A program made the translations under genes and the position numbers. From positions 4,898,001 through 4,962,000 of the forward strand of contig NZ_JAZHRV010000001.1 in NCBI RefSeq assembly GCF_036924595.1: DNA of 64,000 nt. The letters run 5' to 3'. This DNA comes from Bradyrhizobium algeriense (GTDB taxonomy: Bacteria; Pseudomonadota; Alphaproteobacteria; Rhizobiales; Xanthobacteraceae). The notes under the pieces are model-generated. The model saw only the letters and a program-made list of their open reading frames with translations, did no database searches and had not been told where the DNA came from. This document shows positions 1 through 8,089 of the stretch, in pieces; the stretch's first letter is position 1, and each line of letters opens with the position of its first letter.

Positions 1-13
1 ATCAGCGCTGACT

Positions 14-115
14 AGAGCCTTTTCCGTTCCGATTGAATCGGAACGGGGCTCTAGGTTCTTATTTTGACGCGTTTTCTTGACGCGAACCGGTTTCCACTTC
101 GCTGGAAAACGCTAT
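14..115. repeat. Dispersed palindromic intergenic repeat
   Basis: The left part folds into a near-perfect hairpin: agagcc pairs with ggctct, and CCGTTCCGATT pairs with AATCGGAACGG around a one-base loop (about 14-52). It is followed by a conserved-looking tail (gacgcgaaccggtttccac, then cgctggaaaacgct). From general knowledge this two-part arrangement resembles intergenic repeats that recur many times in Bradyrhizobium and Rhodopseudomonas genomes. It is non-coding. Only one copy lies in this window, so repeat status rests on that recollection. Confidence 0.6.
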
Positions 116-173
116 AATTCTCGCAAAAGTGACGCCAGTCGATGTCTTCGCCCGCGGGATACTTCGTCGCGTC

Positions 174-419
174 CTACCTGTACCGTAATCCGCAATTTTG
201 CTCACGACACTCTCTCAGCCTGTCATCGCATGCTTGAATGCATGTCCCCGCGCCGTTGCAGGCGAGGCGACAAGCCGTGGCGTTATCAGAACAAATTTGG
301 CAATAGCTCTGCGCAAGAATAACCCGGCCATTGTCGATCTTGAATCGACTGGAGTTGTTATCGGCCAACGTGACTCCGTCCATCGACAATAAGGCGAGCG
401 CCGCAATCATGAATCTCAT
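174..419 (-). CDS. Small Cys-rich exported protein
   Basis: An 81-residue protein of unknown function. It starts with a short signal peptide (MRFMIAALALLSMDGVTLA), so it is probably periplasmic or outer-surface. The mature part has eight cysteines in a pattern such as CQIC...CRLAC...C...C...C...C, suggesting disulfide bonds. An AGG ribosome-binding site lies just upstream of the ATG. A second protein of the same design (signal peptide, about 80 residues, CxxxC pairs) sits at 25077-25316, so the two look like paralogues. No enzyme motif is visible. The gene stands alone, with a relic and an H-NS-like gene on its upstream side. Confidence 0.65.
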   Translation of the reverse strand: MRFMIAALALLSMDGVTLADNNSSRFKIDNGRVILAQSYCQICSDNATACRLACNGAGTCIQACDDRLRECREQNCGLRYR

Positions 420-488
420 TTCAGCCTCGTATGATCGTAGAGAAGATATCGGCCCGTTAGGCTAACAAATCCGCTAAAACTTCGAAAC

Positions 489-596
489 GTGAGAATCTCT
501 GACGGCCACGATGATCTTGGGCTTCGCTGGCGTCGGCCTTCTTGGCTTACCGTGGGAAAGCAGGCGGGGCCTGTCCAGCGCATGGCCCAGGTTTTC
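489..596 (+). pseudogene. Relic of a PEPxxWA-type anchor gene
   Basis: Bases 508-545 can be read as MILGFAGVGLL, the membrane-anchor core of the PEPxxWA proteins seen intact elsewhere in this window (MLIFGFAGIGYMAYRRK and similar). After a shift of frame the next codons give AYRGKAGGA, matching the usual basic tail. The upstream part, where the PEPSTWA motif should lie, is eroded and out of frame. A terminator-like hairpin follows at the distance seen behind the intact genes. This is read as the 3' end of a dead copy; no intact gene is present. Confidence 0.5.
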
Positions 597-611
597 AGAC
601 ATCCGACACCA

Positions 612-634
612 AAGGCCGTCTCCGGGCGGCCCTT
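612..634 (+). terminator. Terminator-like hairpin behind the PEPxxWA relic
   Basis: AAGGCCG and CGGCCcTT form a short GC stem. The same ggccg/cggcc terminator style follows the intact PEPxxWA genes at 1315, 30618 and 35949, supporting the relic interpretation. Confidence 0.45.
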
Positions 635-664
635 GGTTAGTGGGCAGGTGGCCCTGCGACGAAG

Positions 665-991
665 CTATTCCGCGGCCATCTCAATCCTAAAATCGTCCAC
701 CTTCTTCCCCGACCTTAGTTGCTCCGCAAGCCACCGTGGCTGCCTGCCGCGTCCAGCCCACGTTTCCGAAGGATCATCGGGATTGCGATATTTCGGGAAG
801 ACGGGCGGGTACCCCCGGCGCTCCGACTTGGCAATTCGTCTTTCAAGAGTCGGCTTGGCTTTGAGCCGCTTCAAACGCCCTTCAAGAACATCTTTCTCTG
901 CCGCCATTTTTACGGCCAAGGCCTCGCCAACCGCCAGATGCAGCTTCCACAGATCGTCGACGGACATTCGCTCAAGTTCGCCCAGCTTCAT
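665..991 (-). CDS. H-NS family nucleoid-associated protein (copy 1)
   Basis: A short DNA-binding protein of the H-NS/HvrA type. The N-terminal half (MSVDDLWKLHLAVGEAL then a charged segment) is a predicted coiled-coil for dimerisation. The C-terminal half carries the family DNA-binding block: FPKYRNPDDPSETW followed by AGRGRQPRWL. Such proteins bind AT-rich DNA and silence or organise it. The ATG at 991 is preferred over a TTG twelve bases upstream because GGGGAC precedes it at good spacing. Related copies are at 25357-25734 and 36776-37087. It lies between a PEPxxWA relic and an intact PEPxxWA gene. Confidence 0.88.
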   Translation of the reverse strand: MKLGELERMSVDDLWKLHLAVGEALAVKMAAEKDVLEGRLKRLKAKPTLERRIAKSERRGYPPVFPKYRNPDDPSETWAGRGRQPRWLAEQLRSGKKVDDFRIEMAAE

Positions 992-1314
992 GACGGTCCC
1001 CAATCATGACCTAATTCTAGCTGCCATCTTCGTTTGACGAACGGTGATTTAAAAGCGCGAGTGTTCCGCATTTCAATATGCTGCGCTGCAAAGCAGTAGC
1101 GTTATTCGGCAAATTGTTAGGGAATATGAGCTCGCTCGATGCCGCACGCCCGTCGGATTTGGCATACTCGATCTATTTAGTCCCAACTCCAAACGAGCGA
1201 TGGGGTGGCTCATCGGGTTCACGTAACGCGCAGTTATCCCCAATCGGAGATTGACTCGAATTAATGGAGCGTGTTTAAAGAAAATACAACCAATAATAAA
1301 TGGGGGGAGGAATC

Positions 1315-1977
1315 ATGCGGTTTTCATCGCTGGGTTTAATCGGTCTGGGGACCGCGCTTGCGCTGACCTCCTTTGTCAGTAGTGCGTCGGCCGTCGTCAC
1401 GCTTAATCAGGATCTGGCTTCGGGCTGGACCCAAGGGACCGGCACGAGCAACGGCCATTTCGCGGTCGACACTGAGGCTGACGGGGTCGAACTCGGATTG
1501 CGTGCCTCTATTCGAGGGCCCGGGGGCGGACCGATCACGCCGACCGGAAATCTTTACATCGCGCCGGCGGGCAACTCATCCGGCAAGGCGTTGTGGAATT
1601 TCGAGTTCTCGGTCAATCCCGGTTCGCTGCTGGGCACCCACTCGTTACTGACGATTACCGGGCCCGGAGGGGTATTGGCGTTCAATCCGCAGCTAATACT
1701 AGACAATACCCCGATCGGCGGCCCGCTCTATCAGAACAGCGAAAATCTCGCTTTCGCTTTTCTGGGAGGCCCGATCAATTTCAATCCCAACGCCTCCGGC
1801 ATCTACACCTTCGATCTCAAGCTCTTCAGCTCAAACGACCAGCTACTGGGTGACGTGTCGATCCAGGTCAACGCCGTCCCCGAACCATCGACCTGGGCGA
1901 TGTTGATTTTTGGCTTCGCCGGCATCGGATATATGGCCTATCGCCGGAAATCACGGCAGGCCGTGCTGGCCGCCTGA
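1315..1977 (+). CDS. PEPxxWA-CTERM domain secreted protein (copy 1)
   Basis: An exported protein of about 220 residues. The signal peptide runs to about ASA at residue 27, followed by a beta-rich, Gly/Asn/Thr-rich body with no recognised catalytic motif. The C-terminus is a sorting/anchor signal: VPEPSTWAM, a hydrophobic stretch (LIFGFAGIGYMAY) and a basic tail (RRKSRQ). Such tails are thought to direct processing or retention at the cell envelope, often in exopolysaccharide producers. The ATG at 1315 is chosen because GGGGGGAGG lies directly upstream. No exosortase gene is seen in the window. A terminator follows. Confidence 0.88.
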   Translation: MRFSSLGLIGLGTALALTSFVSSASAVVTLNQDLASGWTQGTGTSNGHFAVDTEADGVELGLRASIRGPGGGPITPTGNLYIAPAGNSSGKALWNFEFSVNPGSLLGTHSLLTITGPGGVLAFNPQLILDNTPIGGPLYQNSENLAFAFLGGPINFNPNASGIYTFDLKLFSSNDQLLGDVSIQVNAVPEPSTWAMLIFGFAGIGYMAYRRKSRQAVLAA

Positions 1978-2001
1978 CTCCATCTTCACCAATGAAGCGA
2001 A

Positions 2002-2024
2002 AGGCCGCCCTCGGGCGGCTTTTC
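2002..2024 (+). terminator. Rho-independent terminator
   Basis: GCCGCCC pairs with GGGCGGC around a short loop and is followed by a TTTT run. It sits 25 bases behind the PEPxxWA gene stop and separates it from the convergent gspO. Confidence 0.75.
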
Positions 2025-2036
2025 TGTTGCCCGGCT

Positions 2037-2657
2037 CTAAATCTGCTGCGGCCCCAAAACCCAGACCCACCAAAGGCCGATGGCAAGGTGAGGCCCAAAC
2101 GAGATCGCCTGCTTGCCGTGCAGGTCATGTCCTTGCGCTCTCAGTATCAGCAGACTGACCAGGGCGGACACCACCGCGATCAACAGCAGGCCGGGAATTC
2201 CTTCCGCGCCGATCCAAAGGGTGCCCGCCGCGACGAACTTGACGTCGCCGAAACCCAGGCCGTCATAGCCTCGCAGCCAGCGATAGCCGGCGCGGAACAG
2301 GGACGCGGCAGCAAAGACCAGGGCAGCCTCAAATCCACGCCACCAGAAGTCCGCCGGGCCCCACAGATAGGCCTGTAGCGCGCCGCCGGCGGCCAGCGCC
2401 AGGACCATGCTGTCCGGAATGATCCCGTAGCGGCCGTCAATGGCGCAAACAGCGGCCAACAGGACGACGAGGTAGCAGCCTGCAATGGCGGGCAGCGCCC
2501 AGCCGGGATCGCCTGCAAGGCCGATTGCGAACCAGACCGCGCCGGCTATCAAGGCCCACGCCACAACAACGTATGGCTGCCCTGGCGAGCGCCATGCCAG
2601 CGCTTCGCTGAAAAAGCGGCCGGTACGGTCACCGGTCTTGCGGAGCGAGCGCATCAT
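2037..2657 (-). CDS. gspO: Prepilin peptidase (A24 family), type II secretion GspO
   Basis: An inner-membrane aspartic peptidase that cleaves the leader of pseudopilins. The polytopic sequence carries the two catalytic aspartates in the expected places: AIDGRYGIIPD in the first half and GYDGLGFGDVKF (the GxGD motif) in the second. It lacks the N-terminal cysteine/methylase domain of classical GspO, so it is the short peptidase-only (CpaA-like) form of about 205 residues. The start is placed at the ATG overlapping the gspC stop, which suggests translational coupling; an in-frame extension to 2774 lies inside gspC. It is the last gene of the gsp operon. Confidence 0.85.
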   Translation of the reverse strand: MMRSLRKTGDRTGRFFSEALAWRSPGQPYVVVAWALIAGAVWFAIGLAGDPGWALPAIAGCYLVVLLAAVCAIDGRYGIIPDSMVLALAAGGALQAYLWGPADFWWRGFEAALVFAAASLFRAGYRWLRGYDGLGFGDVKFVAAGTLWIGAEGIPGLLLIAVVSALVSLLILRAQGHDLHGKQAISFGPHLAIGLWWVWVLGPQQI

Positions 2658-3253
2658 CTCCCGCTTGCATGAAGGGGAACGGTCAGCTTTTCGCCCTGCC
2701 CCTCCAACACCACGTGCTCGGGGGTCACCGCGGCGACGCGCCAGCCGTCGATTTGCCCATTGACCTGAACCCATACGCCCAGCGGACTTTGCGTCGTGAT
2801 CAGGAACGCTTTCGCCACCCCGTCACTCATGAACACCCCTTTGAGGGTTATTCCCGAATCCAACGTCACCATCGTCGGGGGCGGCGCAGCGACCGGCTCG
2901 GCCGCAACAAAACCCTGCCGGTTACGTGAGAACAGCGGACGCTGCACGATATTCTCAAAGCCCGCGGCGGCGCGCGCTTCGGAGGCCTTGGCGACCGGGC
3001 CGCTTCTGCCAAACCAGGCCGGGGCCGTGACCGTCGAAAGCTCAAGCGAAATCACCGCGCTTAGTGTCATCGCGCCGACCAGTCCGATCCAGGCCGCAAA
3101 ACCCAGGATGAGAACGCGCGTCGCAGGCCGCAGCGCCGTCAATTCGCTCCGGCTGGGCAGGTCGGTCCGCCCGAGCATGGCGGCTACGAATTGCCGCGGT
3201 GAACCGGCCATGCCCGACAGCCGAAGCTGGACCATTTGCGCCAATGACGTCAT
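2654..3253 (-). CDS. gspC: Type II secretion system protein C
   Basis: A 199-residue inner-membrane linker protein joining the cytoplasmic-membrane platform to the secretin. One transmembrane segment lies at about residues 45-70 (VLILGFAAWIGLVGAMTLSA). It is followed by a linker and a homology-region domain with the pattern ITLKGVFMSDGVAKAFLI...VNGQIDGWRVAAVTPEHVVL, typical of GspC HR domains. There is no PDZ domain, so it is a short form. Its start overlaps the gspM stop by four bases and its stop overlaps gspO. Neighbours and the HR pattern support the call. Confidence 0.8.
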   Translation of the reverse strand: MTSLAQMVQLRLSGMAGSPRQFVAAMLGRTDLPSRSELTALRPATRVLILGFAAWIGLVGAMTLSAVISLELSTVTAPAWFGRSGPVAKASEARAAAGFENIVQRPLFSRNRQGFVAAEPVAAPPPTMVTLDSGITLKGVFMSDGVAKAFLITTQSPLGVWVQVNGQIDGWRVAAVTPEHVVLEGQGEKLTVPLHASGR

Positions 3254-3855
3254 GGCATCCGCTCCGCCGGGGCCGATCCAGCTTGCCCGCCGCCCATGGC
3301 CGCCTCCCTTCCGGAAGGCTGCAGACCGTTGCGGATAGCTCCCTGAACCCAGAGCTCCACCCTGATCGGACCGTCCTCCCCGTCCGCCAGGCTTCGGAAC
3401 GAGGCCGAAGGGACGAACAACAGCGGCGTCTGGTTCTCGATCGCAAAGACCATGTCCCTGATGGCCTTCAGCGGCCCCTCGAGCTCTACGCTGACGGCAA
3501 TCATGTGCAATGGCTGGGACCGCCCACTCTGCAACCCGCGAATAGCGAGCAGGTTGACGCCGGCATTCGCCGCCATCGACTTCAGGCTGGCCTGCAGGTC
3601 GGCGCTGGCGACGCGCTCTTCACTGCCGGGAAGGAAAGGATCGCCGGACCTCCCGAGGGTGCCGGCCGACTTCTTTGCCGTGCGCGTGACATTCTGGAAA
3701 TGCGCAAGCTGCGCTGCATTGTCCGAAATGTCTTCGCCCCTCGCGGCAAAATGCGCCATGATCGGTGCAAGCAGGAAGATGACGACAAAGAGTATCGCGG
3801 CAGCATTGAAGGCCAGGAACGGCGTCCCACGCGCCAATTTCAGATTCTGAATCAT
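3250..3855 (-). CDS. gspM: Type II secretion system protein M
   Basis: A 201-residue bitopic inner-membrane protein that partners GspL in the assembly platform. A single N-terminal transmembrane helix (AAAILFVVIFLLAPIMAHFA) is followed by a periplasmic region that looks like a GspM/PilO-type ferredoxin-like fold (LHMIAVSVELEGPLKAIRDMVFAIE). Sequence identity in this family is low, so the call relies on length, topology and position directly behind gspL with an ATGA overlap. Confidence 0.75.
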   Translation of the reverse strand: MIQNLKLARGTPFLAFNAAAILFVVIFLLAPIMAHFAARGEDISDNAAQLAHFQNVTRTAKKSAGTLGRSGDPFLPGSEERVASADLQASLKSMAANAGVNLLAIRGLQSGRSQPLHMIAVSVELEGPLKAIRDMVFAIENQTPLLFVPSASFRSLADGEDGPIRVELWVQGAIRNGLQPSGREAAMGGGQAGSAPAERMP

Positions 3856-4970
3856 GGCGCGGCCCGGGATCTTGCGGTCGCCGCACGCGCGCCACGCAGC
3901 TTGAACACGATGCTGAAGCGATCCTTGCGCTCGTTCGCATCCGGCGTAATCGCCGAAGTCAGGGTCGCGCCCGAAAACAGTGGCGACTGGTCGATGATGC
4001 GAACCAGGCGCGCGGCATCCGCCGAAAACCCCGATAGCGTTACCGTGCCGTCGGCGATGCGGGTTTCGGTCAGAAAAGTATGATCGGGCAGAATACGCGA
4101 CAGTTCATCCCACACGGCAAGGATGCCGGTGTCGGCCTTCATCGCGAACAGACGCGCCGCGGGATCCAGGCCGTCCCGACCGCTTTGAGCTGATAGCCGG
4201 GCCTCGACAACTGCCGTCTCCAGCGCGGCCGCAACGCTGGCCTGGCGCCATTCGAAGACGACCAGGCCAAGCAGGACCGCGCCGAGCGCGGCGGCTGCCA
4301 GCAGCCGAACCGCCCGTAACGCCCACGCCGGATCTTCGTCACTGGCGGCGCGGAAAATGATGACGGGAACGGCCTCGCCGCCGGCGTCTGCCACCGCCAA
4401 ACAGTCGACATCCCGCGACGCCAGACCGAGCTCCGATAAAGCCGCCTCGGCGCGATCACGCCGGATAATCCAGTGACACATCGGCACGACGCCGTCCGAT
4501 TCCTGGCCCATTGCGGTTGCGGCATGCCAGATATCCGAAAGCTGGAATGGCGTTCGCCGCGATATGTCCTGGTCAAGGATCTTGGGCAGGGCGCCAAAGG
4601 CCGCCCTGGGCACACTCAACTCGCGCAGAAAGAAAAGCTCGCGCGAAATCACCGGCGCCACGGTCGTCGCTTCCCGCGTCACGCCTTGCTCGGTGAGCCA
4701 CTGCTCGAGCGCGGCCGCGTTGAAGTGAGAAAATGGAATCCGGATTTCCGCCGGGCCCGTGGCAGACACCAGGCGGCATGTGACGCTGTCGCCATCCCGC
4801 CAAAGCGTGACCTGCGGCCTCGCCTCGCCCTCGGCCCATTCGCGCCAGCGCGCGGGAGCCGCGTCGCGCAAGCCCGACAGCCACCATTGTGCAAAGCCCC
4901 TGCCCCACGCCGTGAGGACGTGGAGGCCACCGGCGCGGGCTGGAAGATCGGCGACAGGCATGATCGTCAC
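3852..4970 (-). CDS. gspL: Type II secretion system protein L
   Basis: A 372-residue platform protein whose cytoplasmic half binds the GspE ATPase. The N-terminal part resembles the actin-like GspL domain (FFLRELSVPRAAFGALPKILDQDI.RRTPF). One transmembrane helix lies at about residue 225 (LLAAAALGAVLLGLVVFEW), and a periplasmic ferredoxin-like domain follows. Alternative starts are GTG at 4970 and ATG at 4961. It overlaps gspM. A 320-base non-coding gap separates it from gspJ, so it may have its own promoter. Confidence 0.78.
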   Translation of the reverse strand: MTIMPVADLPARAGGLHVLTAWGRGFAQWWLSGLRDAAPARWREWAEGEARPQVTLWRDGDSVTCRLVSATGPAEIRIPFSHFNAAALEQWLTEQGVTREATTVAPVISRELFFLRELSVPRAAFGALPKILDQDISRRTPFQLSDIWHAATAMGQESDGVVPMCHWIIRRDRAEAALSELGLASRDVDCLAVADAGGEAVPVIIFRAASDEDPAWALRAVRLLAAAALGAVLLGLVVFEWRQASVAAALETAVVEARLSAQSGRDGLDPAARLFAMKADTGILAVWDELSRILPDHTFLTETRIADGTVTLSGFSADAARLVRIIDQSPLFSGATLTSAITPDANERKDRFSIVFKLRGARAATARSRAAP

Positions 4971-5290
4971 TTGCGGATCGAGGCATTCGATTCGAACGAG
5001 GGAAAGCTTATTTACTAATTCTTTAACAAGAGTAACGAGCCGCCGTTCACCAGCTGCGTGAAGTGCCCGGCGGCCCTCAGTCCGTGCTTTAACCGGGTTT
5101 GATCACTCGTTTACCGTCTTGTTTGGACGCGATTATCCGAAACTTCGGCGGTACACGGCAGGTCCCAGATACAAAATCGCGAAAACAACCCCATGCAAAG
5201 TAGAATGGTCCCCGGCTCGCAGCACCGAGGCCGCTTGCATCCGGGGCCGAGATGGTCTGTCGCCACGGCCCAACCTGATCTCATCATGCG
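4971..5290. other. Gap between gspJ and gspL, no gene seen
   Basis: In canonical T2SS operons gspK lies between gspJ and gspL. Here that place holds 320 bases without a convincing reading frame on either strand, and gspK is found divergently at 10025. The stretch near 5010-5160 is relatively AT-rich (tttactaattctttaacaag) and may carry the promoter for gspL-M-C-O. Confidence 0.5.
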
Positions 5291-5935
5291 CTAGCCTTGG
5301 CGCAGCGCCACCACGGTGGCGGGCTCGTTACGCCGCTCGTCCTCAAATTCGATCCGGATCGAGACCAGATCCGGCAGCCGCTCGGCGCGAACCCAATCGG
5401 CGCGCCAGGCCGGCTTGACCTTGGCATCGACGGTGCCGAAATACCCAATACGGATTTCACGTACGCCGCTAAGCACCACGACCCGGGTTACGGCTGGTTC
5501 GGGATGCTCCTTCGAGCGCGCCCCGTTGAGCGGCACGAAATCAGCGACGATATCGCCGCCACTCCACCGCAAGACGATTCTGTGCGGCCCGCCTCGCAGC
5601 GACCGACCCTCGCTCAACCCCACAAAGGAGATCGCCTCGCCGCGACCGTCGAATCCAATGGCGTCTTTTGGGCCCGCCCCGTCAAATCGGACCGGGAGCG
5701 CCGACCCCACCAGCGCGGCGACGGTCTGGATCGCGGCACTGGTCTCACTCCCGATCTCGCCCGCGCGATCGGCGCCAAATGCCCGCCGTGCCATCGAGAG
5801 CCCGCCGGCCAGAAACCCCGTCAGGATCGCCAGGATGGCGAGCGAGAGCAGCAGCTCGATCAGCGTCAGCCCCTGCTCGCCGCGCCGGCGCGCAGTGGTT
5901 CGAGCGATCCGCCGGTTGCGCAGTGCCGGTGTCAT
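5291..5935 (-). CDS. gspJ: Type II secretion pseudopilin GspJ
   Basis: A minor pseudopilin of 214 residues. The prepilin leader ends in EQG, followed by LTLIELLLSLAILAILTG, the N-methylation and helix motif with the conserved Glu at mature position 5. The periplasmic domain ends in a segment with ...RLPDLVSIRIEFEDE, typical of GspJ. It forms part of the pseudopilus tip with GspI and GspK. Its start overlaps the gspI stop by four bases. Confidence 0.85.
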   Translation of the reverse strand: MTPALRNRRIARTTARRRGEQGLTLIELLLSLAILAILTGFLAGGLSMARRAFGADRAGEIGSETSAAIQTVAALVGSALPVRFDGAGPKDAIGFDGRGEAISFVGLSEGRSLRGGPHRIVLRWSGGDIVADFVPLNGARSKEHPEPAVTRVVVLSGVREIRIGYFGTVDAKVKPAWRADWVRAERLPDLVSIRIEFEDERRNEPATVVALRQG

Positions 5936-6375
5936 TGTCGCGCCTCAGGCGCAAGCTTCAACGCCGCGAGCTTGGTCGCGGCGCCGTCCGGCGTCTCAAC
6001 CGCGATTTCAACCCAGAAGGACCTCAATGCGCCATTTGCCGGCGCCGGTCGGGCGCCTTGCGGCTGGCGTGTATCGTTGGCGAGACGAAGTTCCGTGACG
6101 GTCTGCCGCCATCGGAATTTGTTCGCGATCAAGCCTTCCCGGTAGCCCGGCGCAAGCGCCTCGGAAATGCCGGCGGCTTCGAGACGCGACTGCGCGACCC
6201 TGAGCGCGGTGCGATTGACCTGCGTGCGCGCATCGGAACGTATCGCCACCACCACGCCCGTCGATATCGCACCGAGCCCCAGCGCCAGGATGACGAAGGC
6301 AACGAGGATTTCGAGCAGCGCAAAACCGCGCTCGCCGTCACGCCTGGTCACTCGCCTGGATTGCGCGCCCATCAT
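5932..6375 (-). CDS. gspI: Type II secretion pseudopilin GspI
   Basis: A 147-residue minor pseudopilin. The basic leader ends at ERG, followed by FALLEILVAFVILALGLGA, the class III prepilin signal and N-terminal helix. The remainder has the GspI-like RLAQSRLEAAG-type element (RVAQSRLEAAGISEAL) and a C-terminal beta segment (FWVEIAVETPDG). It is translationally coupled to gspH and gspJ by ATGA overlaps. Confidence 0.87.
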   Translation of the reverse strand: MMGAQSRRVTRRDGERGFALLEILVAFVILALGLGAISTGVVVAIRSDARTQVNRTALRVAQSRLEAAGISEALAPGYREGLIANKFRWRQTVTELRLANDTRQPQGARPAPANGALRSFWVEIAVETPDGAATKLAALKLAPEARQ

Positions 6376-6812
6376 TGGATCAGCCGCGGTTCGCCGGTCA
6401 GCCAGTTGACGGCGATGCGCGCCGACCGCCCCTCCAGCGTCAGCGCGATCTCGCCTCCGGAAGACTGGCCGTCCGGATAGAATCGAATTCCGCCCAAATC
6501 GCCGGCGCGCTCGGTCTCGGCAATCACCACCGCAGCCGTCATTCCACGCGGCAGCGCGTGCATGGAATTCGGCAAGCCGAACCGGCCTTTCTCGACGTCG
6601 ATCCGGAACAGCGTTTCGGAATTGCTCGACATCGCCTGCGCACGAGCGAGCTGAAGCGTCGCCGTGACGGAACGGGCCGTGACGGCGACACGCGTGGCCA
6701 CCGCCTTCGGCTTGGCGGACAGCGTGCCGGCAAGGACAAGCCCGATGATCCCGATGACCACCAGCAGTTCGGCCAGCGTGAACCCGGCTGATGATCGTGC
6801 GGGGCGTTTCAT
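6372..6812 (-). CDS. gspH: Type II secretion pseudopilin GspH
   Basis: A 146-residue pseudopilin. The short leader KRPARSSAG precedes FTLAELLVVIGIIGLVLAG. The C-terminal half has the GspH-like GGIRFYPDGQSSGGEIALT strand pair. It could be mistaken for GspG because it sits directly after gspF, where gspG normally lies, but it lacks the GspG pattern of a second conserved helix and the typical C-terminal calcium loop, and the FYPDGQSSGG motif favours GspH. No other gene in the window fits GspG. Confidence 0.78.
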   Translation of the reverse strand: MKRPARSSAGFTLAELLVVIGIIGLVLAGTLSAKPKAVATRVAVTARSVTATLQLARAQAMSSNSETLFRIDVEKGRFGLPNSMHALPRGMTAAVVIAETERAGDLGGIRFYPDGQSSGGEIALTLEGRSARIAVNWLTGEPRLIQ

Positions 6813-8074
6813 TGAAACGCGAGATTGTTGATCGACAGCACGGCGCTCATCACATGCATGATGAGCCCCCCAATGCTTCCGCCGATGACCAGCGTCAAAG
6901 CCGGCGTCAGCAGGCCGACCATGCGTTCGATGCGCCGCTGCAGATCGGCCTCGATCACGCTGGCCACCTGAATGAGCATGGGACCGAGCTGTCCGGATTC
7001 CTCTCCGACGGCCACAAGACGAAGCGATGCCGGCGGCAACAGGCCGTCCCCTTCAAAGGCGCGGTGCAGCGGCGTGCCTTCGGGAACACGCTTGATGGCG
7101 CCCTCATAGAGCGCATTCAGGTGCCGGTTGGTGACGAGCGCCCGCGCGGTCTGCATCGCAGACATCAAGGGCACCCTTGCGACGAGCAGCGTGCCGAGTG
7201 CCCGCGCAAAGCCGCCGGCTTCGCGGCTACGAATGAGCCCGCCAATCACCGGCGCCGAGCATTTCAAACGATCGGCACCAAGCATGACTTCCGGATTTTG
7301 CTTCGCCTTGCCCCACAACAGGAAAACCGCTGCGCCGCAAAGAGCGACCCCCAACAGGACCATCAGCCAATTGTCCTGAACCTCCTCGAAGAAATGCAGG
7401 ATGCCCGGAAGCGGAAGGCCGGCATCGACGAAGATCGGCGAGATGCTGGGTATCAGCACGAACACAATGACCACGACCGATACCAGCGACATCAGGATCA
7501 GGATCATGGGATAGACGAGCGCCGACGCAATCTTGTTGCGAATCTCGAGCCGGCGCGCCAGCAATTCGGCGATCTGCTTGAGGACCTGCCCGGTAACACC
7601 TCCGGCTTCGCCGGCAGCCAGAATGGCCCGGTAGTCCGATGGAAACACGTCCGGTCGTTGCGCCATCGCTTCCGAAAGCTGCAGTCCGGCCAGCACGTCC
7701 TTGAGAAGGCCGTTGGCGAGACGCGCGGTTTTCGGCGCGGCGCCCGGCCCCGCGATGATCCGGAACGCGGCATCGAGCGTCAGCCCGGAATTGGTCAGCG
7801 AAGCCAGCTCAACCGTGAAGGCCGTCAGTTCCTTCAGGCCGAAGCGGTTCGATTGAACGAGCTCGCGTTTCCAGACCGACGTTTCCGCTTCGCGCGCCGG
7901 AGCGGATGGCTGGCCCGAGCGTTCCGCCGTCCGGTCGGCCACGCCGTAGGTTTCGAACGGCGTCAGCCCCGAGCCGTAGAGCGCGTCGACGGCCGCGTCG
8001 AGACCTTCGGCAACGATCGTCCCTACGGTGACCGCGCCTCGTTCCGTGTACGCCTTGTAGTGAAACGTTGCCAA
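6809..8074 (-). CDS. gspF: Type II secretion inner-membrane platform protein GspF
   Basis: A 421-residue polytopic platform protein with duplicated GspF domains: a first half around LTAFTVELASLTNSGLTLDAAF and a second around ALGTLLVARVPLMSAM. Conserved elements include GGVTGQVLKQIAELL and VAVGEESGQLGPML. Three main membrane segments are visible (about 190-215, 235-255 and 395-415). The start is a TTG with GGGAG upstream; no better ATG is available without losing the conserved N-terminus (FHYKAYTERGAV). It lies 15 bases behind gspE and overlaps gspH. Confidence 0.9.
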   Translation of the reverse strand: MATFHYKAYTERGAVTVGTIVAEGLDAAVDALYGSGLTPFETYGVADRTAERSGQPSAPAREAETSVWKRELVQSNRFGLKELTAFTVELASLTNSGLTLDAAFRIIAGPGAAPKTARLANGLLKDVLAGLQLSEAMAQRPDVFPSDYRAILAAGEAGGVTGQVLKQIAELLARRLEIRNKIASALVYPMILILMSLVSVVVIVFVLIPSISPIFVDAGLPLPGILHFFEEVQDNWLMVLLGVALCGAAVFLLWGKAKQNPEVMLGADRLKCSAPVIGGLIRSREAGGFARALGTLLVARVPLMSAMQTARALVTNRHLNALYEGAIKRVPEGTPLHRAFEGDGLLPPASLRLVAVGEESGQLGPMLIQVASVIEADLQRRIERMVGLLTPALTLVIGGSIGGLIMHVMSAVLSINNLAFQ

Positions 8075-8089
8075 GGGCCGATGCTCCCT

